Source: Octodonta nipae
Lineage: Eukaryota > Arthropoda > Insecta > Coleoptera > Chrysomelidae
NCBI GenBank assembly: GCA_034190945.1
Contig: CM067221.1
Span: 7,208,969 to 7,272,968, forward strand
Length of the DNA stretch: 64,000 nt
Direction of reading: 5' to 3'
Every line of letters begins with the position of its first letter. The first letter of the stretch is position 1. The notes under the pieces were generated by a model. It was not told the origin of the DNA. It did no database searches and saw only the letters and a list, made by a program, of their open reading frames with translations. Shown one piece after another: positions 33,531-45,085 of this stretch. Position numbers and translations under genes: made by a program.

Positions 33531-34454
33531 GTGAGTACACGCAAGTTTATTACAGAGAAAGCGAAAACGTCACCATCGTTGGAACAAATATTCTCTGTCG
33601 ATTTTTCGCATAATCACCTTCACAAGATGATTTCCTATGATTTTTCTCAGTACATCCCAGTAATCTGGCATCCCTGGTATATGGAGTATGTAAAAAAGTA
33701 TCCAAGTGTACGGTAGCTTTCAAATTAAAACCTCAAATAAATATTATTAGGGGGGCTTGAAAACACAAGAACTGAAAAAGCTAAATGAGTTGATAGAGAA
33801 GCTCAGCTTGTTAAAAGGCAGCACGGATCAACAACATGGAAGGGACTTTAATTATTGTCAGGGTAGTAAATGACCTGTCAATTTGAGATAGGGTATCCTT
33901 CTGTCAAACCACCATATCGTTATGGCAGGGGGGCCGTGATACTAAATTTGCAGTTACTAAAGCGTCCTAAAACGAACGAACCTTCCTGTAAACAGTGGTA
34001 GAAAAAAAGTTATTCGAGCGCGTCAGATATTCAGAGGAAATATGAAGTGAACTCAAAAAGTTCAAGTTCAAGTGACTGATGATTTTGATGCGCCTAACAG
34101 TCATGACCAATTTTTGAAAATGTAAAAAAATATATGACATTGAAATACTCAAGCGCGTCAGATTTTTATACTGATGGTTCAACTTGATGTCCTAGTCGTA
34201 CCCGATGATAATCTGACAATTATATGGAAGAATATTGTTAATCTGATAATTGGATTTTTAATTTTTTTTCAATTACTAGATTTAATAAAAACAATATTGT
34301 AATTCTATCATGGATTGTTATGAAAGTACATAAAAATAAAATTATTTTTTTTGAAATATAGCAAAAAAATATTAATCAAAGTAAATGTGTATTAAAATGT
34401 TAATATTACAAATAGGGAATGAAATATTTTAAAATGTAGGACAATAATATGTAA
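33531..34454. other. E78 intron 3, unassigned part
   Basis: Follows donor GTGAGT. The open frame 33525-33716 runs out of the hinge exon and is intronic. Two TCAAGCGCGTCAGAT/TCGAGCGCGTCAGAT phrases (34014, 34150) suggest a small local duplication. Nothing else recognised. Confidence 0.4.
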
Positions 34455-35870
34455 TGTCTAAGTACTTCTTGGGAAATAACACCAAAGTTAAGAAAATTTC
34501 TGTATATTCCAAACGTTTCGGGGTCTAGCTCAGACCCCATTGTCAATGGTTAAGAAACTTGGATAAAAAAAAGGCACAATTCTAAGATGTAAATTAAAAT
34601 ATTTGACAATGTGTATTATTTGATTGCTGACGTAACTAAAAGAAATTTATTTGTAATATACAGGGTACACAGAAACTTCTAAAGATTACATAATCATAAA
34701 TTTCCTTTCAAATTGGAAGAATTTGAAAGGAAGATCTTCAGAATTTTATGCGGCGCTCCTAGGTGCGACTTTGTTATAAGATAGTGCATTCGCCAAAAAT
34801 GCGACCAAAGAATTTTTTTGATTCAGTGATCCCATTAAAATCATAAGGGAAAACCTAGGAAAAACCTTATGAACTATCCCGATATTGGGTTCCCAAGGAC
34901 ATGACCATTAGCACTTTCTTCCTTAATTATTGGCAACCAGGAACGACTGAATTCTACAGAGGTAGTAGCGATACAATCATTTTCATTTAACAAAATTAGA
35001 GTTTTCTTTGGTGTTGTGTTCTTCTGTGTGTAGTATAACTGAATATTGAAACTGTATTTTATGACCAAGGTACCAAGCATGTTCACAAATTTTGGATTTT
35101 TCAAATTGTCGTTTTTTTATGTAATTTTTGTGTTCGTTTATTCGATCATTTAGAGGTCTAGAGGTTTTTCCAATATAGAATTTATTACATTCACAAGGGA
35201 TTTTATAAATGTAATTTTTTGTATTTTGAGTTGTGTTGTTTGATTTGGTTTTTGATATAATTGATTTTAGTGTATTTCTTGTTTTAAATGATGTTTTGAT
35301 ATTATATATGTTTCCCACTCTTTTTAGTCTTTCTGATAGACCCTGTATGAATGGTATAGTTATTGTATTAATGTGATTATCTTGGGAGTCAGTATTGCTT
35401 GGTGAAGTTTGATGTTGGTTGTTAGGGATTGTTTGTTATTCGATTTTGTTTAAGTCGTTATTAATAAATTTATTTGGATAATAATTGGCAGAAAGTACAT
35501 TTTTTATAAACGTTTTTACTTCATTGAATTTATTGATATTAGAACAGTTGGTTTTTGCTCTGTCATATAGAGATGTGATAATACCTCTTTTTACTGAATT
35601 TGGATGATTAGAGTTAAAGTTGAGATACCTGGGAGCATAATCTTGAAGATTTACATGCATTACTTAACGACATAAACAACACAGAACAAACTATTCAGTT
35701 TACACTAGAGCTTGAACAAATTACCATTCTTAGACATTTTAATAACCAAAACACAATCGACAATCATGGACAACGGGGTCTAACCTAGACTCCGAAACAT
35801 TTGGAATATACAGCAATTTTCTTAACTGTGGTGTTATTTCCCAAGAAGTACTTAGACATTGAAAAATATT
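34455..35870 (-). mobile_element. Penelope-like element, inverted dimer
   Basis: The block TCTAAGTACTTCTTGGGAAA.. (34455-34550) recurs as its reverse complement at 35785-35866, so both outer ends are the same 3' tail pointing outward. Between them, the minus strand from about 35650 down to 34880 carries the linker and GIY-YIG endonuclease, while the + strand from 35656 to about 35775 carries the preceding reverse-transcriptase blocks (LNDINNTEQTIQFTLELEQ, then LPFLDILITKTQ after a frameshift) running straight into its own tail. The two halves meet head to head at about 35655. Confidence 0.75.
34880..35660 (-). pseudogene. Penelope-like GIY-YIG endonuclease ORF, one in-frame stop and one frameshift
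   Basis: Minus-strand codons from 35660 read YAPRYLNFNSNHPNSVKRGI, continue through one in-frame TAA at 35436-35438, and in the same frame reach IPFIQGLSERLKRVGNIYNI and the nuclease: NYIYKIPCECNKFYIGKTSR, PLNDRINEHKNYI, with the YIGKT and Arg residues of the GIY-YIG family. A frameshift near 34990 leads into ATTSVEFSRSWLPIIKEES, the conserved C-terminal tail. With only two lesions it is better preserved than the copy at 17.8-18.6 kb. Confidence 0.85.
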
Positions 35871-36360
35871 CAACAACATAATATTTAATTCAAATATGAA
35901 AATCTTTGTCAAATGATAATCATATTATATTTCCTATCGTTCAATAAAATTGTTATAAAAAAGTTCGTCGAGACATCTTGTTTTCAGTTTAGCATATAAA
36001 ACACAATTAAATTTATCTTCCAGTTATTTGACTGTACCCTAACAATATGCTAAGGGAAAGTGTGTAAATGTGTGCTCCAAAAAGCAGAAAACATTTATCA
36101 CTGCTACTTTTCGGGAGCAGTAGCTGCTTAATTTACTTTGTCTTAATCTGAAGCGCTCGAGTTTTTCGGAGCATCAATTTTATTACTAATCTGATGGGAT
36201 GTCCTCAACGCATGCCCTTATATTATGTTTTCATATATGATAGGGGTACAAGGAGTCAGCCTATATGATTTTAGGTGTTCCTCTACTATTACAGTTTAAG
36301 GAAAACATTCCAAATTATTTGGCCAAGGTTTGATCTACCTCTTTGTATTATTTTCCCCAG
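35871..36360. other. E78 intron 3 end
   Basis: Unassigned intron sequence ending in the CTCTTTGTATTATTTTCCCCAG acceptor of the first ligand-binding-domain exon. Confidence 0.45.
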
Positions 36361-36730
36361 ATACACTGAAGAACACACCCGCAACCTCGTCAGGAAACCC
36401 ATCATTCTGCCGCCAGCTTCGCCGGACGAATCCACCGGCGACAGCGACATGCAGGTAGCCTCTTCGACGGCGGAGTCTTTAGAAAAAGAAAAGTGTTGGT
36501 TGTACCAGCAGTTCGCTTCCAACGTCACCCCCAGCGTCCAGAGGGTGGTGGAGTTTGCGAAACGAGTTCCCGGTTTCTGCGATCTAGGTCAAGACGATCA
36601 ACTGATTCTAATCAAGTTGGGTTTCTTCGAGGTGTGGTTGAGTCACGCAGCCAGGCTGATGTCGAATACGTCGATGATGTTCGATGACGGGACGGTCTTT
36701 ACTAGGCAGCAGCTCGACACTATGTTCGAT
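36361..36730 (+). CDS. E78: E78 nuclear receptor, first ligand-binding-domain exon
   Basis: A 370-base exon after acceptor TTTCCCCAG, ending at GAT|GTAAGC. It starts YTEEHTRNLVRKPIILPPAS, has an acidic linker (DESTGDSD), then enters the ligand-binding domain: KCWLYQQFASNVTPSVQRVV, followed by the nuclear-receptor signature EFAKRVPGFCDLGQDDQLIL and IKLGFFEVWLSHAARL. That signature covers helices 3 to 5 and includes residues that form the coactivator groove. The exon ends after FDDGTVFTRQQLDTMFD. The reading frame open upstream of 36361 is intronic. Whether the pocket holds a ligand cannot be judged from sequence alone; relatives E75 and Rev-erb bind haem, but the haem ligands were not aligned here. 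Confidence 0.95.
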
Positions 36731-36989
36731 GTAAGCAAAAACATTTATTAATTGCAACATTCATTCAATGACAGCTTTTTAATTTTAGCAAACTATCCAG
36801 TCAGATGTTTTTTACAGCTTTAATATTCTTGTGCATGAATATGATAATGTAATTTTCAATAATCACAAGCACTAAAGTAAAATCTCTGATATTTCCTCTG
36901 TGACATAAAATTCAAGACACTAAGAATTAAAAATTAATTTTCTATTGATCCTCTTTAATATGTTAGGTCTTTAGTGACATCACTGTAAA

Positions 36990-37380
36990 GACTGTTTCCT
37001 CTTCAACAGAAGGGCGATAGTGGAGAACATGGTCCCTCAGAAATTGTCGTAATATGGATCAGGCATCCATATTCAATGAAAATTTGCCACTGACGTTTGA
37101 GAACGTAACCAGATTCATCTAGGGCTCCTCTTACAGTCAGTGCAAAAAATGGAGTTCCTCAAATTCAAACAAACGACTAGTGAGATCATTTCACATTATT
37201 AGCAACTTTTTCACCCTGATTTCTGGACCGTTTTCTGTGTTTGAAGCTGGTCTTCTGGTCTGACGACATTTCCTCAGAGCATCATGAATAGTACTTTTGA
37301 CGTTATTCAAACTACTTACAACATATGGTATACGGCGACCATCATCCTGTAAAACCACAACTCTCATAATTTGAAAAAAA
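36990..37380 (-). pseudogene. Tc1 transposase N-terminal relic, minus strand
   Basis: Minus-strand translation gives MRVVVLQDDGRRIPYVVSSL, NNVKSTIHDALRKCRQT and RRPASNTENGPEIRV, matching the pattern of Tc1 HTH domains (A..L...G.S...VA..L.V..STV...L.R...TG...RRPGSGR). Later frames include LTSRLFEF and MNLVTF. Several stops interrupt it. It lies in the fourth E78 intron. Confidence 0.5.
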
Positions 37381-37539
37381 CTAATGCACAGTGATCTGAA
37401 TTTATAAACGCAAAAAGTGAGAGTCGGTTGCTAGTAAACAGGATAATGTCACTTTATGCTAAATATCAATTTCCCAAAGATAACGAGACCATCTAAAAAC
37501 ATGGACCAAACGTTTTTTATGTTACAAATAAACGTTTTT

Positions 37540-39570
37540 AGGGTTCCGTATATACAATACACGGATACCCTTATAATATCACTCCGGATTTCTGCCTCTG
37601 TCACATCACAGCAATTTTCTCCTAAACTACTGGACGGAAGAGGTTGAAATTTAGTATCAATGTATAGTTTGGCGACCCGGTCAGGAGTACATAACGCAAA
37701 AGAAGAAATTTTGATTTTAGGGGTACTTCTGGGGGAAAAACTAAAATATTCGACCGTCCCCCCCTGATCTCCGAAACTACTGAGCCTAAAATTTTGAAAA
37801 AAATAGGAAATATAGAACGTTGCCCAACCTTTATAAGAAAAATAAGGAGACACGATTAATAATAATTTGGGGGGGGGCAAATTGTAGAATTAAATGAAAA
37901 TTTAAAACATCATGTAATACATCAAATGAAACGTCTCATTCTGAGAAACACAAATATATTTTTTTCATATTTAAAAAAAATTAATTTAAAAGATATTAAC
38001 GAAACTATACCAAAATTTACCCCCCCCCTTATTTCCGAAACTATAAAACGTGAAGTTTTGAAAAAAAAATAGAAATATAGAGTCTGACCTGAAGTTTACT
38101 GGAAAAATGAGGAGAAATCTCTACTTTTAATTTTGGGGGTCAAATTATAGAATTAAATGGAAAATATAAAATTAAAATTATTTCCAACTCATCATGTTAT
38201 ATATCAAATGAAAGGACTCTTTATGACGAAAACAAATATATTTTTTTCATATTTTAAAAATAAATTAATTAAAAGATATTAATAAAAATAATAAAAAATG
38301 TACCCATTCCCCCCCCCCTTATCTCCGAAACCATAAGCTGTAAAATTTTGAAAAAAAATAGAGGTATAGCCCCTCATCTCAACTTTACTGGAAAAATAAG
38401 GAGAAACCCCTAATATGCATTTTGGGGAGCAAATTATAAAATTAAATGGAAAATAAAAAATTAAACTTATTTCTAAGGAATCATGTAATATATCAAATCA
38501 CAGACCTCATTATGACCAATATAAATATATTTTTTTAATTTTTGTTTAAATTAATATTTTAAAATATATTAAAAAATATATATTATAAAATACCCATTCC
38601 CCACTTTATTCCCCAATCCATAGGACCTAATTTTTATTGTTTACCTGAAAAATACGAAGAAATCCCTATTATTAATATTGGGGGCCAAATTATAGAATTA
38701 AACGGAAAATAAAAAATATTTTTTTGACGCATCATGCAATATATCAAATGAAGGGGCTCATTATGAGGAATACAAATATATATTTTTCATATTTTTTAAA
38801 TTAATTATTTGCAGGATATTAACATAAAGATATAAAAAAATCTCATTTCTCGCTTTATTTCCGAAACCATACTACCTAAATTTTGAAAATAATTAGAGGT
38901 ACTGGGCTCACTTGAAATTTATAAGAAAATTTATTAGAAAACCCCTATAGTAATTTTAGGGACAAATTATACAATTAAATGGAAAATAAAAAATCAATTT
39001 TCAAACGCACCATATCAGATTAAAGGGTCATTATGTGAATTAGAAATATATCATATTTTTAAATCATTTGTTTAAAAGATATTAGCAAAAATATTAAACA
39101 TCGACTTAATTCCTATTTTAGAAACTGCACTATTTCAATTTTGAAAAATATATTTGATTTGTATTTTTAAATAATTTGAATAATAGATTTAATAATTTAT
39201 AATTTAAAACTTGACTTATTTTGCCCTATATCTTCCAATCTGCAGAGCCTCAAAATAGAGACAGTAGATTATAACTGGCTTCCCTGAAAGTTTATTAGTA
39301 AAATAAAACTCTAATGTTAATTTTTGGGGGCCAAATTAGAAAATTAAATACATATGTATTCTTATAAAAATCAAGCGAATCCTGAAGCAGATAAAATAAA
39401 AAGTCTATGTGTGGAAAATGAAAGTGTATTTTTTTTAATTTAAAACGCTTCCTTTAAAAGATATAGGGTAAATATAAGAAAATGCACTCATTCCCTGCTA
39501 GTCTGAATCTGGAATATTACAATCTTGAAGGTAGGAACCCTTAGTATGCGAGTCCAACTCGCACTTTACC
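37540..39570 (+). repeat. AGGGTTCCGTA modular element, copy 2 (longest)
   Basis: Runs from AGGGTTCCGTATATACAATA, which can form a hairpin with CGGATACCCT at 37561-37571, to GCGAGTCCAACTCGCACTTT (39548-39567), itself a short palindrome. Between them, anchors of the type CTCCGAAACCATA..AATTTTGAAAAAAATAG occur near 37772, 38032, 38322, 38612, 38857, 39110, 39230 and 39500, so the element is built of about 245-290 base units, each with a C-run, TTTACTGGAAAAATAAGGAG, AAATTATAGAATTAAATGGA and CAAATATATTTTTTTCAT. No coding capacity. It occupies most of the fourth E78 intron. Confidence 0.8.
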
Positions 39571-39707
39571 AAAATATTTATTATTAGAGTTGATTTGCTG
39601 GCCATGTAAACCACTCAAGTTCAAATATTTTTAAAAATCCATAATTCTTTTTCAAAGATTTTACATATTATGTTTTCTAGACATTAATATATTTTTTTCT
39701 TTTTTAG

Positions 39708-39887
39708 AACGATTTCGCTGCCTCCTTAGTCCATTTCGCTACGACTTTCAACAGCCTGGCGTTGAATGATGCAGAAATCGGCCTTTTTTCTGCAGTAGTA
39801 TTATTAACGACGGACCGGGCTGGCATAACGGACGTCAAGTCGATAGAACATTATCAAGATAAGCTCGTCGAAGCCTTGAAAGTGCAG
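39708..39887 (+). CDS. E78: E78 nuclear receptor, second ligand-binding-domain exon
   Basis: Exactly 60 codons in phase 0, from NDFAASLVHFATTFNSLALN through DAEIGLFSAVVLLTTDRAGI to VEALKVQ. NDAEIGLFSAVVLLTTDRAG is the helix 7-8 segment conserved in E75/E78/Rev-erb receptors, and the rest covers helices 9-10, the dimerisation surface. The acceptor is a long T tract ending TTTTTTAG; the donor is CAG|GTGAGG. It sits between an array of repetitive DNA that ends at about 39570 and a mariner relic that starts at about 40245, so only short unique flanks surround it. Confidence 0.95.
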
Positions 39888-40244
39888 GTGAGGGAGAAAT
39901 GTATGCTGTGCATTAAAAACAAATCAAAATGCAATTAATGACGGCGATTGCTCTATACGGACCAAATGACTATGCGAAAACGCTACAAGTGTACATGTAA
40001 CTAGTTCTTTGAAGCAATAATATAAATACAATAGAAAATGAAAGTCTATATGCGAGGGGATCCCAATCACCTACTTTATTTGCTTATCGGCATCTTTTAA
40101 TATTGATCAAAAAATCACCCCAGATAATTTTTCAAGGCATTTATTTACTTTTATCTGTTTGGCACACCCCCAAGTGTTCAATCAAGCTTGCTTAGCATTA
40201 ATAACAAACATGGTTCACTAAGTCCCACAACTAACCAGTGAAAA
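39888..40244. other. E78 intron 5 start
   Basis: Unique-looking intron sequence after donor GTGAGG. Nothing recognised. Confidence 0.4.
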
Positions 40245-40990
40245 CATTTTTTTTTAAATTCGACTCTATACGGATGCTTTTATTTAAACGTTTTTCTAAA
40301 CATACATGTCTTTTGAACAGAACTATTTGTCTGTTGCCTAAAAATAGGCATCTTTTGCGGCTGGAATCCCATCTTCCAAGTCAATCCTGGAGATCTGCCA
40401 ACAAGTCAAATGGGTCCAGATCTGGTAAAGATTGGGATGTGGAAGCAATTCTAGTCGGAAATCGTTCAGTTTGACATTCATTTGTTTTTTTTCTGGGCCA
40501 TCTGGGGATTTTACTGCTTGTTGTCTCAAAATGCAGAGGCATACACCTTATCTGCTAACTGTTGTGTCTTCGGACGCCTTGGTCGGCTTTCATATTTTTC
40601 TCTCGGCTTTCACACTCTCTCCAAATAATTCAGCCATTGTTATGAACCGACGCAACAAAATCCTTCCAACAAACGTTTTTTCATACCCAAATATTCAAAC
40701 AATTTTGAATATCTCACATTTGTTATCTTTAGGTTGTTAGCTATCTGTTACACTTCACTTTACGAATCGACATAACAATTTTCAGAACATTTTGTAGGTT
40801 GTCGGGCACCTAGTCACCTTAATTGGACGGCCTGGGAGCTCCACATTTTCGGTGGTTGTTCGACCGCTTTAAAATCCGCATACCCTTGACAAAGAGTTTA
40901 TTTTGTAAGCATTGCTGAGCTTGAACGGTATTTTTTGTTTCACTAAAAACAGTGTTTGTTTAACACATATACTTCGTTTTTATTCATCAT
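40245..40990 (-). pseudogene. Irritans-type mariner transposase relic, minus strand
   Basis: Minus-strand ATG at 40987 opens MNKNEVYVLNKHCF. Further readable blocks are KYRSSSAMLTK, FEYLGMKKRLLE, RPRRPKTQQLADKVYASAF and LNDFRLELLPHPNL followed by a Q-S-L-P-D-L-D-P-F-D-L-L segment that aligns with YSPDLAPSDYWLF. This is the layout of irritans-subfamily mariners, in which RP.RPKTQQS.GKVM is highly characteristic. The first catalytic segment is deleted and the frame shifts many times. Confidence 0.75.
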
Positions 40991-41532
40991 TTAACAAAAA
41001 CAAATGAAGAGGTTAACCTTCGACCGATTGTTCTGAATTGTTTACACCTAATTGTTGAAGATTGGTACTACCACAAAACAAAAGCCAATGGCATTGGCGT
41101 CGCCATCTGTGTATAACTCCCGAGACTTAATAACCCGTGTAATATATCAGAATCGGTAAGAGATACGAACTCTGTCAAAGAAAAGTAGCCCAAGGAGAAC
41201 CTATTAGAGCTTTGAAAAATGTGTAATCTATATCTTTTCGCTCTCAAACTATACAATGAAGTTTACTGCTATGTAGAGAAAATTTCTTTGCAGAATGAAC
41301 ACAATACTAGAATTTTTTTCAGCAATAGAATTACGGCAAAAATCATAGGGAGGCACTCTAACTGTAACAGAAATCGAGGAAGGTATTTGACACATTTCTA
41401 TAAACAGTTTAAGTCTGATTTGTTGGTGGTAGATATATAATGACATTAAATTTTTAGTTCAACATATTTCTGAAATTATACTATTAACCCTTTGCAACTT
41501 TTCACCGATTTATTTGTAACTATCCGGACTTA
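40991..41532. other. E78 intron 5, unassigned
   Basis: Overlapping short frames on both strands (41068-41446) without coding character. No family recognised. Confidence 0.35.
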
Positions 41533-41638
41533 CATTGGCAGATCCAACCAGCCCTGGCTAAGGAGCTCAAGAACCGCCAGCATATACCCTCAGTGTGGCT
41601 AAGCCGCCCCACAAACAACAATCCTGGATCCGCCACTG
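41533..41638. mobile_element. 106-base MITE, TA-flanked
   Basis: TA|CATTGGCAGATCCAACCAGC at the left and ATCCTGGATCCGCCACTG|TA at the right are imperfect inverted repeats flanked by TA duplications. The right end is the CAGTGGCGGATCCAG type seen at 28255. The interior is richer in GC than the intron around it. No coding capacity. Confidence 0.7.
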
Positions 41639-41640
41639 TA

Positions 41641-42582
41641 ATGGACCGTAAATCTGGCGACTTTTTTCTTGTCTTCGAATCTGTTACAGCAAATGATGTT
41701 CCTTCATATATAAAACACCCTGTACATATAACTTAATAGTCCATTTATTTTTTTAAACTTAAAATTCCATTCTGTAAGACTTCTCTAAATAACTAAAACC
41801 ATTTACCTAAACTTACGGCTTTAATTCGGTACTTCAAAATGTCATATTCATTGTTTATTCTTTCTTGCCTTGAAGGCAGTTCTATACCATTTTTTTTACA
41901 CGGTTGGCACTTGTGAGAAATCACCGTCACGATTTCAAATTTTAGTATATAGACAATGACTAGAACTAAAACTCCTAAGGCGACTTTCACTGTACATGAT
42001 GTATATTAGTGGTTAGTTAAAACATGGTAATTTCTATAATTCCATAACCCATTGCACGATATTTCACAGTGTCTCAAGTCATCGTGATTTGAACTTTTAA
42101 CAAGAAGTTAAGAGTTCGAACAGTTTATAGTTCTTCACGTTCTGATATATGTAAACAGTATTATGTATTCTTGGACGCTTATTTCATCATAACTGTTCAA
42201 CAACTGTACCAATTTTATTGGAAAAGTGTTATTTTAATTGAATGGTTACTCTTTTATAATAATGATGAAAATAAGCTTCAAGTTTCCTTGGACTTTTATC
42301 TTCTTGAACCAGGTTGATGTGACAACGTTTCGATAGTTTTGCATTTGCTTGAAACTCTCGAATATCAGTCTAGAGTTAATATCCAGCAGTAGAGACATTT
42401 ATTAGTACTGAATATTTAAATATCTCAAGTGTTTACATTAGTCTAACTTACTGATATAATTGTCATGTAAAAACTATCAGATGTAAACACACCTTTAACG
42501 GTAATTTGTACACCATTAATATTTATAGTCCGGATAGTGTGTACAGGGTGGTCAGATATCGGCCGTAACTACAATAGATATA
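41641..42582. other. E78 intron 5, unassigned
   Basis: Contains a small minus-strand frame (41793-41990) with a hydrophobic start, and isolated terminus-like motifs CACCCTGTA (41713) and TACAGGGTGGTCAGATATCG (42542). No element could be delimited. Confidence 0.35.
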
Positions 42583-44616
42583 CAGGATGAGGTTTTTTTT
42601 GATGATCAGTATGGGGATCTCTTTCGGATTTTTGTAAAAAGTCATGGCTTACTAGACATTTTGAGAAACGAAATTTTGTCGATTTAGTCAAATCCCTCTA
42701 GCTCCATTGTTTTCGATTTTATAAAAAAAAGTGTAAATATCAAAATTAAAGGGAATTGTATCCCGAATATGATTTTCATGTCCTCATTTGCGTGACAGCT
42801 CTCGTTTCAAGATATGACACAAACTTATCTTTTTTGAATGGAAACCGTAGATGGCTATGACCTCAAAAAATCGGACATTTTTAGAGCTTTTCAACGATAT
42901 AATACTCAATATGGTTATTCATAAAAATAACGGAGTTATGGATGCTTTTCTCTCTTATTTTCACTCTAACGTAGGTAGCCAGGAAAAAGATTGTTTTCAC
43001 TTTGACGTTTCCTCATTTGAGAGTAATTCCATTAGTAGTGCTGAACTGACAGTCGATATTGACAAGTTTTCGTATAAAGTGGAATATTCTAACGAAGAAA
43101 AACTGAATATGGTGGAATATTATATCATATGCCATAAAAATTCAGTTCGTGCAGCTGAGGAATACTTTCATTTCATAGATATTTTAATCGTCATCAACCT
43201 GCTCTATGTACATTTATGAGGCTTTACGATAGTTTACACGCAGATATGGATCTTTTACTAACCCACCAAAGGAACGTAATCAAATTAACAAAGCAGCACA
43301 AATAAATGTTTTGACAATGGTAAATCAAAATCCATCTACATCAACTCGTGAGATTGCGGCAGAAGCTGGCACATATCAACGAACTGTAGTTAAGGTACTG
43401 TAAGCGCACAAGTTCCACCCATACACACTTTGCATACTGGTGACGAACATCGACGTATTTTGTTTTGTACATTGTTTAGAGACATGTGACTTGACAATCT
43501 ACAGTTTCCATTAAAGGTGTTATGGTCAGATGAAACTAGATTTGCTAAGTGCGCTATGTTCAATAGACACAATGAGCATATTTGGGCTACCGAAAACCCT
43601 TTCCATGTAGAACAAAGACGACCCCAGATAAAATTTGGTTTTAATGTTTGGTGGGGTATCATAGGGTCTACTATTCTGGGGCCTTTTATCTATGACGAAT
43701 CATTTACTGATTTAATTTGAGAACTCCTTAGAAACTGAGTGGTTCCAACATGATGGAGCACCTGCTCATTATTCGTTATTAGTAAGACAAAACTATCTAT
43801 CCAAACTCTTGGATAGGAAGAAATGGCCCACGCGAATGGCCAACCCGGTCTCCCGATTTGGCAATTATAGACTTCTATTTATGGGATGCGCTAAAAATCA
43901 AAGTATACAAAAGAAAGTGTGAGACAGTTGGTGACCTAAGGGAGGCGGTATTACAAGCAATTAAAGAATCAGATAGCCGGTTTGTGAGGAAAGCGGTAAT
44001 GTCAACCTTAAAAACATGCAATTTTTGCCTAAATAACAATGGCAGTACCTACTTATATTTAGTTTTTTCGTTATATCTGATATACCTAATAAAAAATCGT
44101 TCAACGTTTTATGGAATAGTTATTAATAAATCAATGTATTTCGTGGCTACCTACGTTAAAAGTGAAAATAACAGAGAAAAGCATCCATAACTCCGTTATT
44201 TTTATGAATAACTATATCGAGTATTATATCGTTGAAAAGCTCTAAAAATGTCAGATTTTTTGAGATCATAGCGAACTATGGTTTCTATTCAAAAAAAGAT
44301 AAGTTTGTGTCATGTCTCGAAAACGAGAGCTGTCACGCAAACGAGGACATGACAATCATATTCGGGATACAATTCCCTTCAATTTTGATATTTACACTTT
44401 TTTTATAAAATCAAAAACAAAGTAGTTAGAGGGATTTGACTAAATCGACAGAATTTTGTTTTTTCAAAATATCTAGTAAGCCATGACTTTTTACAAAAAT
44501 CCGAAAGTGTCATTAAATTGGGCCAGTAAAACCGTAAATCTTTTCCAATTTAACCATTGCTCTATCTCTGCTAGTTTCCGAGATCCCCATACTGATCATA
44601 AAAAAAACTCACCCTG
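42583..44616 (+). mobile_element. DD41D mariner family B, copy 4, both ends present
   Basis: Ends TA|CAGGATGAGGTTTTTTTTG and ..AAAAAACTCACCCTG|TA bound about 2034 bases. The left subterminal block lacks about 75 bases found in other copies. The transposase start is GTG instead of ATG (about 43078), a small insertion (TTTCA repeated near 43165) shifts the HTH frame, and frameshifts and stops recur at about 43215, 43400, 43720 and 43790. WSDETRFAKCAMFNRHNEHI with the first catalytic aspartate is kept, the QHDGAPAH block is readable, and LAIIDFYLWDALK shows the third aspartate with G changed to D. Confidence 0.9.
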
Positions 44617-45085
44617 TATAAAAAAGAATCTACCATTCTCGATCTCTTTTTTTTGAAGAAAACCTCAATGATGAAACCCAAAACTGGTTGTCACATTTTG
44701 TTTTTGAGTTATAAACAAAAATTCGATTTTTTTAGTTTTCGTTCTATGGAAATATCTAATCCAGTGGCGTAGTCAGATTTTCGAAAATATTTGCAAATTT
44801 TGAGTTTAAGCATAGAGTTGTATTTTTTTTAAATGGAATGGATCATTTGTTTTAACACTAAAAAAATCTTTATTTCTCATTTCAATGATATAAATTGTGT
44901 TGGGTCAAAAAATCATTTTAGTTACTTTTTAGAAAAAAATGTATATATAATTTTGAAGTTTTTAATACGTTGCTTTTATCTAGTAGGCTTATTCAATATA
45001 AAATGAACGATTAAGTCACCCAAATTTCTGAACTATTAAAATGGCGACAACAAAAAAAAGAATGGCAAATTAACAACAAAGCCCC
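44617..45085. other. E78 intron 5, unassigned with one MITE-like terminus
   Basis: CAGTGGCGTAGTCAG at 44763 resembles a common MITE terminus, but no partner was found. Otherwise AT-rich. Confidence 0.35.

Noticed and set aside
33525..33716. Open frame running from the hinge exon.
   Set aside because: It reads through the GTGAGT donor into the intron.
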